A stretch of DNA of 64,000 bases from Lentilactobacillus sp. Marseille-Q4993. Lineage in GTDB: Bacteria; Bacillota; Bacilli; Lactobacillales; Lactobacillaceae. Shown here piece after piece: positions 34,496 to 43,469 of the stretch. The stretch spans positions 1-64,000 of the forward strand of contig NZ_CATNVB010000007.1 of the NCBI RefSeq assembly GCF_951230165.1, in the 5' to 3' direction. The notes beneath the pieces were generated by a model. That model had not been told where the DNA came from. It searched no databases and worked only from the letters and a program-made list of their open reading frames with translations. The stretch's first letter is position 1, and each line of letters begins with the position of its first letter. Both the position numbers and the translations under genes were made by a program.

Positions 34496-34529
34496 CTCAT
34501 AGATTGGTTCTCTATTAATTCTTTATATT

Positions 34530-34697
34530 GTCGATAGCGCCCCGCAACATTAACGTTGCGACAGTCCGTAATCTATTGGATTACGTCCCAGCATACTGAA
34601 CTCTACCTCGTTCAGCGCTTCGGCAACCTCCCCTTTCACTAGCTTCAAAGTTCAAGTAGGAACTCCACTAGTTACTGATGTTGGCTGCAACCTCTAT
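34530..34697 (-). promoter_or_regulatory. Lysine riboswitch (L box) aptamer
   Basis: The minus strand reads AGAGGTTGCAGCC (from 34694), a distal arm containing AGTAAC, and the diagnostic block GAAAGGGGAGGTTGCCGAAG near 34618-34637. Further hairpins follow, including GTAATCC-AATAGATTAC, before the closing stem (CTATCGAC). The aptamer core and length match the L-box class. With lysine bound, the terminator just downstream would form and shut off lysA through asd. Confidence 0.92.
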
Positions 34698-34709
34698 ACT
34701 TTTTTAATT

Positions 34710-34715
34710 ATTATA
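34710..34715 (-). promoter_or_regulatory. -10 box of the lysine operon
   Basis: TATAAT on the minus strand, 16 bases before the start of the riboswitch. No good -35 is present at 17 bases, so the promoter may be weak or factor-dependent. Confidence 0.5.
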
Positions 34716-34914
34716 AAGTTTATAATGAATTTCATAATTATTCAAGTCTAAACGCCAATAAAGTTTTTAAAAATTATTTTGTACTATATTATGACCCGTT
34801 TTAACGGCTATTGCCGCTGACTTTGAGCTTGCTTTAATAATTAGAAATGCTAAAATTCTTCTTAACAATTTCAAATTATTGAAAAATTATACAGTCGAAG
34901 GATGGTCGAAACCA

Positions 34915-36267
34915 ATGAAGGTCGTAAAGTTTGGCGGAAGTTCACTTGCGGACTCGCAACACTTCCAAAAAGTGATAGATATTATCAAAGCAGATAAATC
35001 CAGGAAGGTCGTAGTCACCTCAGCTCCTGGTAAACGCTTCTCAGGCGACATCAAGGTAACCGACCTGCTGATTTCTTACGCTAACGCTGTAATTGCTGGT
35101 AACGATTACGAGAACATCGTAAAATCAATCTTTGATCGTTACCAAGAGATTGGGGAAGCCTACTCAGTTCCTGCGGATGTGCTAACCAGTATTCATGACA
35201 AACTAGTGGCATTACCCAACGGCAAATATGCTAATGACGATTACCTGATGGACGCCTTTAAAGCCCACGGTGAACGGCTAAATGCCGAATTGATGGCTGC
35301 ATGTCTAACCTCCCAGGGAATAACCGCTAAGTTCGTTGATCCTAGTACAGCTGGAATCATCGTCACAGATGACCCCGGTAACGCTTCGGTTGAAGAAAAA
35401 ACCTACGAAAATCTTGGGCGAATCAGCCTTGGCTCTGACGTGCTAGTATTCCCTGGCTTCTTTGGTTTTACTGAGAAGGGCGACATTGCTACCTTTGCTC
35501 GGGGCGGATCAGACATCACCGGCTCAATCTTAGCCCGTGGTTTTCACGCATCCCTTTACGAAAACTTCACCGACGTCAACTCAATCTACGCCGCTAACCC
35601 CAATATCGTTGATGACCCAATGCCAATCAAGAAGATGACCTACCGGGAAATGCGAGAATTATCCTACGCCGGTTTTTCAGTCTTCAACGACGAAGCCATT
35701 ATCCCTGCCATTCAGGGACAAGTTCCAATTAACGTGAAAAACACCAATAACCCCACGGCAGAAGGAACCCTCATCGTGCCCGAAGAAAACTTTGAAATCA
35801 AGTCGCCAGTCACTGGGATCACTGCTTCTAACCGATTTGCCGCCCTTTACCTTCACCGTTATTTGCTTAACAAACAAGTTGGGTTCACGCTCAAAATCCT
35901 TCAAATTTTAGCTAAGTATGGTGTATCATATGAGCACATGCCATCAGGAATTGATGACTTAACAATTATTTTTGATAAAAATCAGCTAGATGACAAGACA
36001 ATAAAGGCTATGTGCCGCGACATTCAGGCCGCAGTTCAACCAGATAATCTTGAATGGATCGACGATTATGCGATCATTATGGTTGTCGGTGAAGGAATGC
36101 GTGCTAGAATTGGAACAATTGAAAATATCATTCGGCCATTAGCCGACCATGATATTGCAGTCCACATGATCAATCAGGGTGCTTCCCGAATCTCAATCAT
36201 GTTGGGAACTCAAGAATCAGACGCCAATGAGGCAATCAAACAAATTTACAATCACTTTTTCAACTAA
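34915..36267 (+). CDS. lysC: Aspartate kinase
   Basis: A 450-residue monofunctional aspartokinase (class of about 450 residues). MKVVKFGGSSLADS at the start, kinase domain with GFTEKGDIATFARGGSDITG (about residues 190-215), FTDVNSIYAANP, and two C-terminal ACT domains from about residue 305 (feedback sites). I set the start at 34915, where the KFGGSS family start lies; the in-frame ATG at 34879 has no binding site. It is transcribed divergently from the riboswitch operon, and I see no riboswitch in its own leader. dapF follows after 17 bases. Confidence 0.94.
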   Translation: MKVVKFGGSSLADSQHFQKVIDIIKADKSRKVVVTSAPGKRFSGDIKVTDLLISYANAVIAGNDYENIVKSIFDRYQEIGEAYSVPADVLTSIHDKLVALPNGKYANDDYLMDAFKAHGERLNAELMAACLTSQGITAKFVDPSTAGIIVTDDPGNASVEEKTYENLGRISLGSDVLVFPGFFGFTEKGDIATFARGGSDITGSILARGFHASLYENFTDVNSIYAANPNIVDDPMPIKKMTYREMRELSYAGFSVFNDEAIIPAIQGQVPINVKNTNNPTAEGTLIVPEENFEIKSPVTGITASNRFAALYLHRYLLNKQVGFTLKILQILAKYGVSYEHMPSGIDDLTIIFDKNQLDDKTIKAMCRDIQAAVQPDNLEWIDDYAIIMVVGEGMRARIGTIENIIRPLADHDIAVHMINQGASRISIMLGTQESDANEAIKQIYNHFFN

Positions 36268-36284
36268 CAAACGGAGGCAATACT

Positions 36285-37277
36285 ATGGCACAATTACAGA
36301 AAGTTCACGGCTCAATGAACCAGTTTTTCTTATTAGATCAAACTGAGCTCGATTCAAAACTAACTCAAGAACAATTAGTCAACCTTGCAACTCACATCAC
36401 TGACCAGAACAAGGGTCTCCTTGACGGAGCGGATGGCTTACTTGTTGTTGACGACACCGATGATGACGCCACCCTTGGTAGCATGCAAGTTATCAATGCT
36501 GACGGTAGTATTGCTTCAATGTGCGGTAACGGGTTGCGGACTGTCAGTCGCTACTTATCCGAAAAGTTTGGCCAAGATGAATTCAGTGTTCAAACTCAGG
36601 ACGCTCCCCTTCAAGTTAAGCGTGAAGAGTCATTTGCTGATGGCGTACCTACGTTTAGTGTCGAAATCTCACCAGTTTCATTTGCGCGGGAAACTTTGCC
36701 ATTTGATAATCTGAATACAGATACAATCGTTGACCAACAACTGCCTGAATTAGACGACGACCTAACATTTACTGCCATTTCAGTGCCAAATCCTCACTTG
36801 ATCAGCTTTGTGGACGATGCCGTTCTTGATTCAGACACCCTTGAAAACCTAGGAACTAAGCTCAACGGTGACAACCCTTACTTTTACGATGGGGTGAACG
36901 TAAGCTTTGCCAAAATTATCGGCAAGAACAAGTTGTTTGTAAGAACTTTTGAGCGTGGCGTTGGGTTCACTAACGCCTGCGGAACGGGAATGTCAGCCAC
37001 TAGTTTGGCATTCTGCTTGAACCACCCAGGTGCTGCTTCATTCGAAGAAGAAATCACTGTTTACAATCCTGGCGGAATGGTTAAGACCCGGGTCCACGAT
37101 ACCAACGGCGAATACCACATCGACTTGATTGGTAACGCAACCGTAACGAATACCGTTGAAATTCCAGAAGCTGACCTACACGCCAGCGTGTTAGACAACG
37201 CTGAGATTGCTGAGACTGGCGAACAAGCAAGTTATGAAAAGTTTGTTAGTGCGGTGAGAGCGGCGGAAGAAGTATAG
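36285..37277 (+). CDS. dapF: Diaminopimelate epimerase
   Basis: A 330-residue DapF converting LL- to meso-diaminopimelate. The two catalytic cysteines are in SMCGNGLRT (about residue 76) and TNACGTGMSA (about residue 230). GGNP..., GVNVSFA and ERGVG are also present. CGGAGG precedes the ATG. The C-terminus is about 50 residues longer than the 270-280-residue Gram-negative enzymes, as usual in lactobacilli. It forms an operon with lysC and supplies meso-DAP to lysA and the cell wall. Confidence 0.94.
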   Translation: MAQLQKVHGSMNQFFLLDQTELDSKLTQEQLVNLATHITDQNKGLLDGADGLLVVDDTDDDATLGSMQVINADGSIASMCGNGLRTVSRYLSEKFGQDEFSVQTQDAPLQVKREESFADGVPTFSVEISPVSFARETLPFDNLNTDTIVDQQLPELDDDLTFTAISVPNPHLISFVDDAVLDSDTLENLGTKLNGDNPYFYDGVNVSFAKIIGKNKLFVRTFERGVGFTNACGTGMSATSLAFCLNHPGAASFEEEITVYNPGGMVKTRVHDTNGEYHIDLIGNATVTNTVEIPEADLHASVLDNAEIAETGEQASYEKFVSAVRAAEEV

Positions 37278-37328
37278 CCGATATTTAAATAAAACGAACA
37301 GAACGTGGCTAGTCAGTTACTAGACACG

Positions 37329-37381
37329 AAAAAATAGCAGGGATAATTTCAAGAAGATGAAATTATCCCTGCTATTTTTTT
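37329..37381. terminator. Strong bidirectional terminator (dapF / convergent genes)
   Basis: A perfect stem of more than 20 bp (AATAGCAGGGATAATTTC with its complement), flanked by A- and T-runs on both sides. The loop and inner stem (TAATTTC-aagaagat-GAAATTA) match the terminator module of the 3-prime repeat family. Confidence 0.92.
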
Positions 37382-37387
37382 ACAATC

Positions 37388-37612
37388 CTATGAGTACAGT
37401 GACCCCACTTCTTCATCAAACACCTGCTTTTGTAGCTGTGGTTTCAACACATCAAAGATATGATCAATCAACTGGTCTTGCATGTAGGTAGTCGCATCGA
37501 CCTCGACGGTTGTCCCATTGATTTTGGTGATTTTTAAGCCTTCCGTGATAACTTCAATGTTATACTTTTTGAAAACAGCGACGATTGCTGCCAACTTCTT
37601 TTCGTCCATCAT
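37388..37612 (-). CDS. Uncharacterised small protein
   Basis: A 74-residue soluble protein: a helix (MMDEKKLAAIVAVFKKYNIEV), short strands (ITKINGTTVEVDA), then a long C-terminal helix (YMQDQLIDHIFDVLKPQLQKQVF). GGGGGT precedes the ATG, which lies one base after the stop of the 199-residue gene, so the two are coupled. No family recognised. Confidence 0.7.
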   Translation of the reverse strand: MMDEKKLAAIVAVFKKYNIEVITEGLKITKINGTTVEVDATTYMQDQLIDHIFDVLKPQLQKQVFDEEVGSLYS

Positions 37613-37613
37613 T

Positions 37614-38213
37614 CTACTGACCCCCTAACTGCAACTTTAGTCGCCACTCATCTTGGCGAACTTGGTTTTCCTTCATCCTCAAGTCAGAAAATGGCGAAAT
37701 TACTAACAAATAATCCTTTACGTCTTCATAGTGACCCTTACTTGAAAAGTAGTGATTCTTCTTTCGCTGGGATAGCTTATCAATCTTCTTCTGTAGGTCC
37801 TTCACATAGTCTTCAATTGATAGCAGAGCATTCTGCCTAACACTGGCCAACCAAGCAATTTTTTCATCGGCTTCGATTTCAAGTTCTTCCACCAGTTTGG
37901 CATCAGATTCGTCAATTTCTTCTTGTTCAACCAAGACTAACTCTTGATTCGTCACTGCCGTTTCAAACATCTTTGGTGAATCCTCGGTTAGGTACTTTTC
38001 AATGGATCCATCATAACGACAAAGTAATACCGAGTGTCGAGAAATCCCCTGACCATACTTAATGTGGATCACAAAGTTCTTCTTTGCTATGTAGTTAACG
38101 TTGTCCAAAACCAGTTGGGGATTATTAACGACAGTTTCGCCGACAACCACCCACGTTTGCTTTTTCATTGTAATAATTGAGCCAAAAACGAACTTCATTA
38201 TTTTCACATCCAA
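37614..38213 (-). CDS. Uncharacterised soluble protein
   Basis: A 199-residue acidic protein. The N-terminal half is a beta-rich part (WVVVGETVVNN, FVIHIKYGQGISRHSVLLCRYDG). Residues 85-150 are strongly helical and charged (EQEEIDESDAKLVEELEIEADEK, then VKDLQKKIDKLSQRKK), likely a coiled coil. The ATG at 38213 has GGAG six bases upstream. It forms a two-gene unit with the 74-residue protein, divergent from the helicase gene. No function assigned. Confidence 0.72.
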   Translation of the reverse strand: MDVKIMKFVFGSIITMKKQTWVVVGETVVNNPQLVLDNVNYIAKKNFVIHIKYGQGISRHSVLLCRYDGSIEKYLTEDSPKMFETAVTNQELVLVEQEEIDESDAKLVEELEIEADEKIAWLASVRQNALLSIEDYVKDLQKKIDKLSQRKKNHYFSSKGHYEDVKDYLLVISPFSDLRMKENQVRQDEWRLKLQLGGQ

Positions 38214-38276
38214 TTCTCCAACAATAATTCCTATCTATCAGTATAATAGAAATTAGCATATTTTGGGGAGCACGAA

Positions 38277-40631
38277 ATGACATCAATTCAGATTGGTATT
38301 CGGTCCTTAGTTGAATTCATCCTCCGGCGAGGCGACCTCGTTCCGGTTTCACTAAGCGATAATTCAATGCAGGAAGGAAGCCGAATCCACCGTAAAATTC
38401 AAAAAAGCAGACCAGACTCATACTCGGCTGAAGTCCCATTAAAAACGGAGTTCGACTATCTCGATACCACCTACGTCGTTTCTGGCCGGGCAGATGGAAT
38501 CGATACTGTTGACGATAATCGATTAATCGAAGAAATCAAAACTTCCGATATCAAGTTTGAGGACCTACCTCAATCGACTCTCGACCTGTACTGGGCTCAA
38601 GCCAAGGTTTACGGCTACATTTTAATGCACGATGAGAGTTTGGATTCGGTTGACCTGCAGCTGACCTACGTTCAAACCCCAGATGAAAAAATCACCGGTA
38701 CTAAAATTACGTACTCGAAGGCTGAATCCGAGACCTTCTTTAACTCCCTAATCGACGAATACAAGCAATGGCTTAAACTGCGACATGAACTAGACGAGGC
38801 GAGAATAACGTCCGCCCACGCCGTTCCGTTTCCATTTGACGAATACCGCAACGGTCAGTATGAGATTTCAAAGGTCGTCTACAAGACCATCATGACCGAA
38901 AAGAAACTCTTTTTGGAAGCTCCCACAGGAACGGGGAAAACCATCTCCACCCTGTTTCCCACCATCAAAGCAATGGGAGAGCAGCTGATTCGCCGCGTAT
39001 TCTACCTTACCGCCAAGCAAAGTACCAGACGGGTCTGTGAAGAGGCAATTTCGCTAATGGCTGATAAGGGGCTGACGCTTAAAAGCATCACTTTGACTGC
39101 CAAGGACCAAATCTCCTTTCCAAAGGAAAAAGATCTGCCGCCAGACCAAAACCCCTACTTTTTGGGATACTATGACCGAATCAAGCCCGCCATTCTGGAT
39201 ATTCTCAATCATGAGGACCAGATGACTAAACCCATAATCCAAGAATACGCTCAAAAGCACATGGTTGACCCGTTCGAATTTTCACTCGATGTCAGCCTAT
39301 TTTGTGATGTTATCATTGGTGATTACAATTATTTGTTTGACCCAAAAGTCCACCTGCAACGCTTCTTTTCGGTTCCGGACAAGGACAATTGTTTCTTGAT
39401 CGATGAGGCTCACAACTTGGTCTCTAGGGCTAAAGAAATGTATTCAGCATCCCTCAGTTCCAGCCCAATTGCTAACTTGATCAAACTGCTCTCAAAGAAA
39501 AAGGAAGCCAATAAACCGGTCATCACTAAACTGCGTTCACTTAAGCGGGCGTTCAATCGCTATAGTAAGCCCGTTCGCGACGATGGTTTAGCCAGCTTTT
39601 CTCAGGAGGAAGAAGTTACCAACTTTAACAAAGCGGTTGCCAAACTGAACGATGCCATCCACCACTGGCTTGCCAAACAGCAACCAAGCGATACCGTTGA
39701 CGAAGTCGTTAACTACTATCTCGAGTGTCGTAGCTATGCGTTGATCAACCTCTACTATGATGATACCTACCGGACAAGGATCATCATTAACGATGACGAG
39801 ATTATCTTCCGCCAGTTTTGTATCGATCCCGCTAATTTTCTGAGGTCAACGATGAATCTTGGTCGCGCCACAATTTTATTTTCGGCCACGATGAGTCCCA
39901 TCGACTACTACGAACGAGTATTAGGCAACGACCCAGAGAGTATTCACTATCAAGCTAACTCCGCGTTTGCCAAGGATAATTTTGAAATCATCATTCAAAA
40001 TAACATTCGGACGACTTACCGGGACAGAGCCGCCAACATCAACCCAATTTGTGAATCAATAATGACTTTAGTCAGTCAAAAAGCTGGGCATTACTTAATC
40101 TTCTTCCCGTCAATGAAGTTCATGGAGACGGTGAGAGAACGGTTTGTTTCAAATCACCCCGACATCCATGTCATTTTCCAAACTAGTGAAATGGATCAAA
40201 CCGCAAGAAAGGAGTTTCTTGATGAGTTTCGGGATTCATCGGCTGTTACCGTTGTTGGGTTTGCAGTTCTGGGCGGAATCTTTTCTGAGGGTATCGACCT
40301 CAAGCACGAGCAGCTAATTGGCGTTGGTATCGTCGGCGTTGGCCTGCCAATGATCAACGAAGAATCTGACCTAGTCAAAGACTATTACGACGAAGACAAT
40401 CACCGCGGTTTTATGTACGCCTACCAGCTTCCGGGCTTTAACAACGTGACCCAAGCAGCCGGTCGTCTGATAAGAACTAAGACCGACACTGGCGTAATCG
40501 TCTTGATGGACCAACGGTTTAACCAAACTAGGTACCGGTCAATATTTCCACAACAATGGGAAAACGTTAAGATTGCTTCATCCCCCGAGCAACTAAAACG
40601 CCAAATCAAAGAGTTCTGGCACAAAGTTTAG
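38277..40631 (+). CDS. RecB/Cas4-like nuclease fused to XPD/DinG-type helicase
   Basis: A 784-residue protein. Residues 1-185 form a PD-(D/E)xK nuclease of the Cas4/RecB kind: GRADGID, then EEIKTSD, then a QAKVYGYI helix. Residues 190-784 are a superfamily 2 Rad3/XPD helicase with Walker A EAPTGTGKT, DEAH in FLIDEAHNL, motif III-like FSATMSP, and motif VI QAAGRLIRTKTD. In relatives the Fe-S domain after motif Ia has cysteines around a KIC...CNP..CP.A pattern. Here the matching stretch reads TAKDQISFPKEKDLPPDQNP, without cysteines. GGGGAG precedes the ATG. Role: DNA repair or recombination, inferred. Confidence 0.88.
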   Translation: MTSIQIGIRSLVEFILRRGDLVPVSLSDNSMQEGSRIHRKIQKSRPDSYSAEVPLKTEFDYLDTTYVVSGRADGIDTVDDNRLIEEIKTSDIKFEDLPQSTLDLYWAQAKVYGYILMHDESLDSVDLQLTYVQTPDEKITGTKITYSKAESETFFNSLIDEYKQWLKLRHELDEARITSAHAVPFPFDEYRNGQYEISKVVYKTIMTEKKLFLEAPTGTGKTISTLFPTIKAMGEQLIRRVFYLTAKQSTRRVCEEAISLMADKGLTLKSITLTAKDQISFPKEKDLPPDQNPYFLGYYDRIKPAILDILNHEDQMTKPIIQEYAQKHMVDPFEFSLDVSLFCDVIIGDYNYLFDPKVHLQRFFSVPDKDNCFLIDEAHNLVSRAKEMYSASLSSSPIANLIKLLSKKKEANKPVITKLRSLKRAFNRYSKPVRDDGLASFSQEEEVTNFNKAVAKLNDAIHHWLAKQQPSDTVDEVVNYYLECRSYALINLYYDDTYRTRIIINDDEIIFRQFCIDPANFLRSTMNLGRATILFSATMSPIDYYERVLGNDPESIHYQANSAFAKDNFEIIIQNNIRTTYRDRAANINPICESIMTLVSQKAGHYLIFFPSMKFMETVRERFVSNHPDIHVIFQTSEMDQTARKEFLDEFRDSSAVTVVGFAVLGGIFSEGIDLKHEQLIGVGIVGVGLPMINEESDLVKDYYDEDNHRGFMYAYQLPGFNNVTQAAGRLIRTKTDTGVIVLMDQRFNQTRYRSIFPQQWENVKIASSPEQLKRQIKEFWHKV

Positions 40632-40709
40632 CCGACTCGATTTTCTTTAACTTGTGAATTCGGGTGTATAATTATTTGTGATACCCGCATGGGTCAATGG
40701 AGGGATTTT

Positions 40710-41561
40710 ATGAAAATTGCGATGTACGATGGCAAGCCAACACTTGTAACTGCGAAAGGCGATCAGCTTTGGGGGACCGCCATCACTTCATACACAAGCG
40801 TTGATGATATTCTTGCCGATTGGAATAACTTTCAGGCAACGTTCTTGCTGAACTTATCAGACCAGGACGTACTAAATAGTGACAGTGCTGAGCTACTAGA
40901 TCCATCAAAATTAGAAGCACCAGTTTCACATCCACGCCAAATTCCAGCGGTTGGCTTTAATTACGCTGATCACATGAAGGAAATGGATATCAAACTACCA
41001 GAAAAGCCAAACGTTTTTAACAAATTTGTTAGTTCGCTTGCAGGACCAAACAACTCAATTCGCCTCAGTGGAGATACAGTTGATTGGGAATCTGAGCTGG
41101 TAATCGTAATTGGTAACGGGGGTCGCAACATCAGTCGGGAGGATGCTGAGGACGCAATTGCCGGCTACATGATTGGCCAAGACTTGTCAGATAGAACGAT
41201 TCAATCAATCGATGGTCCTAGCACTCAATTTACGCTCGGAAAATCATTTAAGAATTTCACCCCAGTCGGTCCATACATTTCGACGGTAGCTGAAAGTGGT
41301 GATATCGAATCCAAGCACGTGGTGACGAAGGTAAACGGTGACGTCATGCAGGATGCAACGATCGACAAAATGATTTTTGATGTTCCAACGTTGATTTCGT
41401 ATATTTCATCGATTATCGAACTTTATCCTGGCGATATTATTTTGACCGGAACCCCGAGTGGAACGGGAGTTGGTCGAGAGCCAAAGGTATTCTTGAAGTC
41501 TGGTGACTTAGTCGAGAGTTCAATCGATGGATTGGGAACGATCGTGACAAAGGTTGATTAG
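40710..41561 (+). CDS. Fumarylacetoacetate hydrolase family protein
   Basis: A 283-residue FAH-fold enzyme. A short N-terminal domain is followed by IPAVGFNYADHMKEM, the metal ligands in DWESELVIVIG (Glu-Glu) and QDLSDRTIQ (Asp), KSFKNFTPVGPYI, and the C-terminal ILTGTPSGTGVGR. By family knowledge it cleaves or decarboxylates acylpyruvate-type compounds; the exact substrate is not visible. The ATG at 40710 has GGAGGG. It is monocistronic, with repeat copy 4 acting as its terminator. Confidence 0.9.
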   Translation: MKIAMYDGKPTLVTAKGDQLWGTAITSYTSVDDILADWNNFQATFLLNLSDQDVLNSDSAELLDPSKLEAPVSHPRQIPAVGFNYADHMKEMDIKLPEKPNVFNKFVSSLAGPNNSIRLSGDTVDWESELVIVIGNGGRNISREDAEDAIAGYMIGQDLSDRTIQSIDGPSTQFTLGKSFKNFTPVGPYISTVAESGDIESKHVVTKVNGDVMQDATIDKMIFDVPTLISYISSIIELYPGDIILTGTPSGTGVGREPKVFLKSGDLVESSIDGLGTIVTKVD

Positions 41562-41602
41562 TTGTCAGGCTGATTGACGAGAATGATAGTCAATTCTTAA
41601 CT

Positions 41603-41688
41603 GGTTACTGCGTGTAGCAAGGATTTGGATGAAAGCAAAAAAGTAACGATAAATTTCAAGAAAATGAAATTTATCGCTATTTTTTTTC
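41603..41688 (+). repeat. 3-prime intergenic structured repeat, partial copy 4 with terminator
   Basis: GGTTACTGCGTGTAGCAAG and the following GATTTGGAT-GAAAGCAAA match copies 1, 3 and 5. It then ends in a stem CGATAAATTTC-aagaaaat-GAAATTTATCG with eight T (41646-41688), which terminates the FAH-family gene. The upstream hairpin modules are missing. Confidence 0.82.
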
Positions 41689-41736
41689 GATTTACCTAGT
41701 TATGTTCCAATCTCTTATTTTGTTGAGTAAAATCTA

Positions 41737-42780
41737 TTAATTTTCAGGCAATACACAAACCCCTTCTGGCACCTCAAAGTCCTTCTGGACAAGGGTTAAC
41801 TTACCAGTTTTGCCATCGCGTTCGTACAATGATGCATTATTAGTATTCTGGTTCAAGCAAACAACCAGACTTTGATCAGCACTGAAGTTGAAGTCCCTTG
41901 GGAAGTCACCTTCCGTTGAAATTCGCTGCACCAACTCTAGTTTGTCAGCTGACTTAGCTTCAAACACTGCTAGTGAGTTGTTACCCCGGTTCGACACGTA
42001 TAGGAACTTGTCATCAGCGGATAATCTGATGGCTGCAGACCCATTATGAGCCGTCCAGTCAGCGGGAATTGTCGAAATGACTTGACCTAATTCGAAACTG
42101 CCCTTATTCTGGTCATATTTCAAAACGGCAACCTTACTTGATAATTCACCAACCAAGTACGCGGTATCACCCTTACTTGTGAAGACGATATGTCTAGGTC
42201 CAAAGCCAGGTCCAAGAGTAATTTCACTAACTTTAGCCAGTTTGCCTTGAGCGGATACATCGTAAACGAATACCTTATCCAAACCAAGATCACAAACCAC
42301 TAACCGGTTATCGGGAGTTAGGTTTGAGAAGTGGGGATGAGGGCCATCGGCTTGCTCTTCCTTGGGACCAACTTGGCCACTGTGAGTTACCCGGTCGGCT
42401 AGCTCAACCGTTCCGTCCTTATGGATTGAATAGGCACTAACTTCTGCGGTATGATAATTGGCAGTGTACAATAGTTGACGGGCTTCATCAACCGCAACGT
42501 AAGCTGGGTTGGTGTCTTGATCAACTAATGTTTGAACTGGAGCAAATGGCTTCGAACCTTCAGTGACATCGAAGAAACGAACGCCACCTTTACCTTGCTC
42601 TTGATCCTTATCAACCGCGTATAGTTTGCCAGCATCTGACAAAGCTACGTAAGTTGGGTTACCGGCTTCACCAGCCAACTCAACGTTAGTCATTTCTTTT
42701 TTAGTTGTATCTAACGTTAATTCATAGACACCCTTACTTGTATGGTGGGTGTATGTACCGATATAAAATTTTTCTTGCAT
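41737..42780 (-). CDS. Lactonase family protein (6-phosphogluconolactonase-like)
   Basis: A 347-residue seven-bladed beta-propeller of the YkgB/Pgl type: FYIGTYTHHTSKGVYELTL at the start, repeated blade motifs such as NPTYVALSDAGKLYAVD, DGPHPHFSNLTPDNRLVVCDLG in the middle, and DFNFSADQSLVVCLNQNTNN near the end. By family knowledge it hydrolyses 6-phosphogluconolactone in the pentose phosphate or phosphoketolase route, but other lactones are possible. It is monocistronic, divergent from the GNAT-like gene. Confidence 0.88.
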   Translation of the reverse strand: MQEKFYIGTYTHHTSKGVYELTLDTTKKEMTNVELAGEAGNPTYVALSDAGKLYAVDKDQEQGKGGVRFFDVTEGSKPFAPVQTLVDQDTNPAYVAVDEARQLLYTANYHTAEVSAYSIHKDGTVELADRVTHSGQVGPKEEQADGPHPHFSNLTPDNRLVVCDLGLDKVFVYDVSAQGKLAKVSEITLGPGFGPRHIVFTSKGDTAYLVGELSSKVAVLKYDQNKGSFELGQVISTIPADWTAHNGSAAIRLSADDKFLYVSNRGNNSLAVFEAKSADKLELVQRISTEGDFPRDFNFSADQSLVVCLNQNTNNASLYERDGKTGKLTLVQKDFEVPEGVCVLPEN

Positions 42781-42869
42781 AAACCTAGAACCTCCTTAAT
42801 TTGTTAACCCTTTCATTATGCCACAGGCTCCGAAATATAAAAATACTCAACCAGAATGAAGGAAATAAT

Positions 42870-43391
42870 ATGTCAACATTTGAAAAGTACCACCCAGTCT
42901 TAACCCCCCACTACCAGCTTGATTGGCTCACCCAGACGCCGGTAAAAGAAATTTTTGCGCTTTATCAAAATGAGCACATTGAAACTAGTTTGACCCTTGC
43001 AAAGCCCACCGAAATTCTCGACACCGTTCGGAACGTCAATCACACAATGCAGGCGGTAATGAGTGAAGAAGAACTGACCTGGGGGATTACCGACAAGGAT
43101 ACTAACGAGTTTGTTGGGATCATCAAAATTTATAATCTTAAATCAGAAACCAAAACCGCCAAAATATCGTTTGTTCTCCGGCATGACGAGAGCGACGTTT
43201 TAGTTTATGAAGTATTGAAACGGGCAATCAAATTCGTTATCGACCACTTTGATACGGAAACAATTGAGATCAGCCTTCATCAAAAAGACGCAATTATCCC
43301 AACCGTTTTGAACGAACTCAAGTTTAACCAGACTAGTGCCGACACGTACCAACTTAATTTAGCTGATGTAACTTCAGATTACGAAGAATAA
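42870..43391 (+). CDS. GNAT-like acetyltransferase family protein
   Basis: A 173-residue protein. ITDKDTNEFVGIIKIYNL and the following AKISFVLRHD strand pair match the central beta strands of the GNAT fold. The expected acetyl-CoA loop (Q/RxxGxG/A) is not clear, so it may be degenerate or divergent. AAGGAA precedes the ATG at 42870; the upstream in-frame codons run into the neighbour's promoter. It lies 78 bases before perR. The substrate is unknown. Confidence 0.65.
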   Translation: MSTFEKYHPVLTPHYQLDWLTQTPVKEIFALYQNEHIETSLTLAKPTEILDTVRNVNHTMQAVMSEEELTWGITDKDTNEFVGIIKIYNLKSETKTAKISFVLRHDESDVLVYEVLKRAIKFVIDHFDTETIEISLHQKDAIIPTVLNELKFNQTSADTYQLNLADVTSDYEE

Positions 43392-43417
43392 AAATTGAAT
43401 ATTTGGCCGTTCCATAT

Positions 43418-43432
43418 TAGAATGATTATAAA
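43418..43432 (+). promoter_or_regulatory. PerR box upstream of perR
   Basis: TTAGAAT-G-ATTATAA differs at one base from the PerR consensus TTATAAT-N-ATTATAA and lies 38 bases before the perR start. It indicates autoregulation. Confidence 0.75.
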
Positions 43433-43469
43433 GTAATGATTATGTTTCTTTATTTAAGGAGGAATTAAC

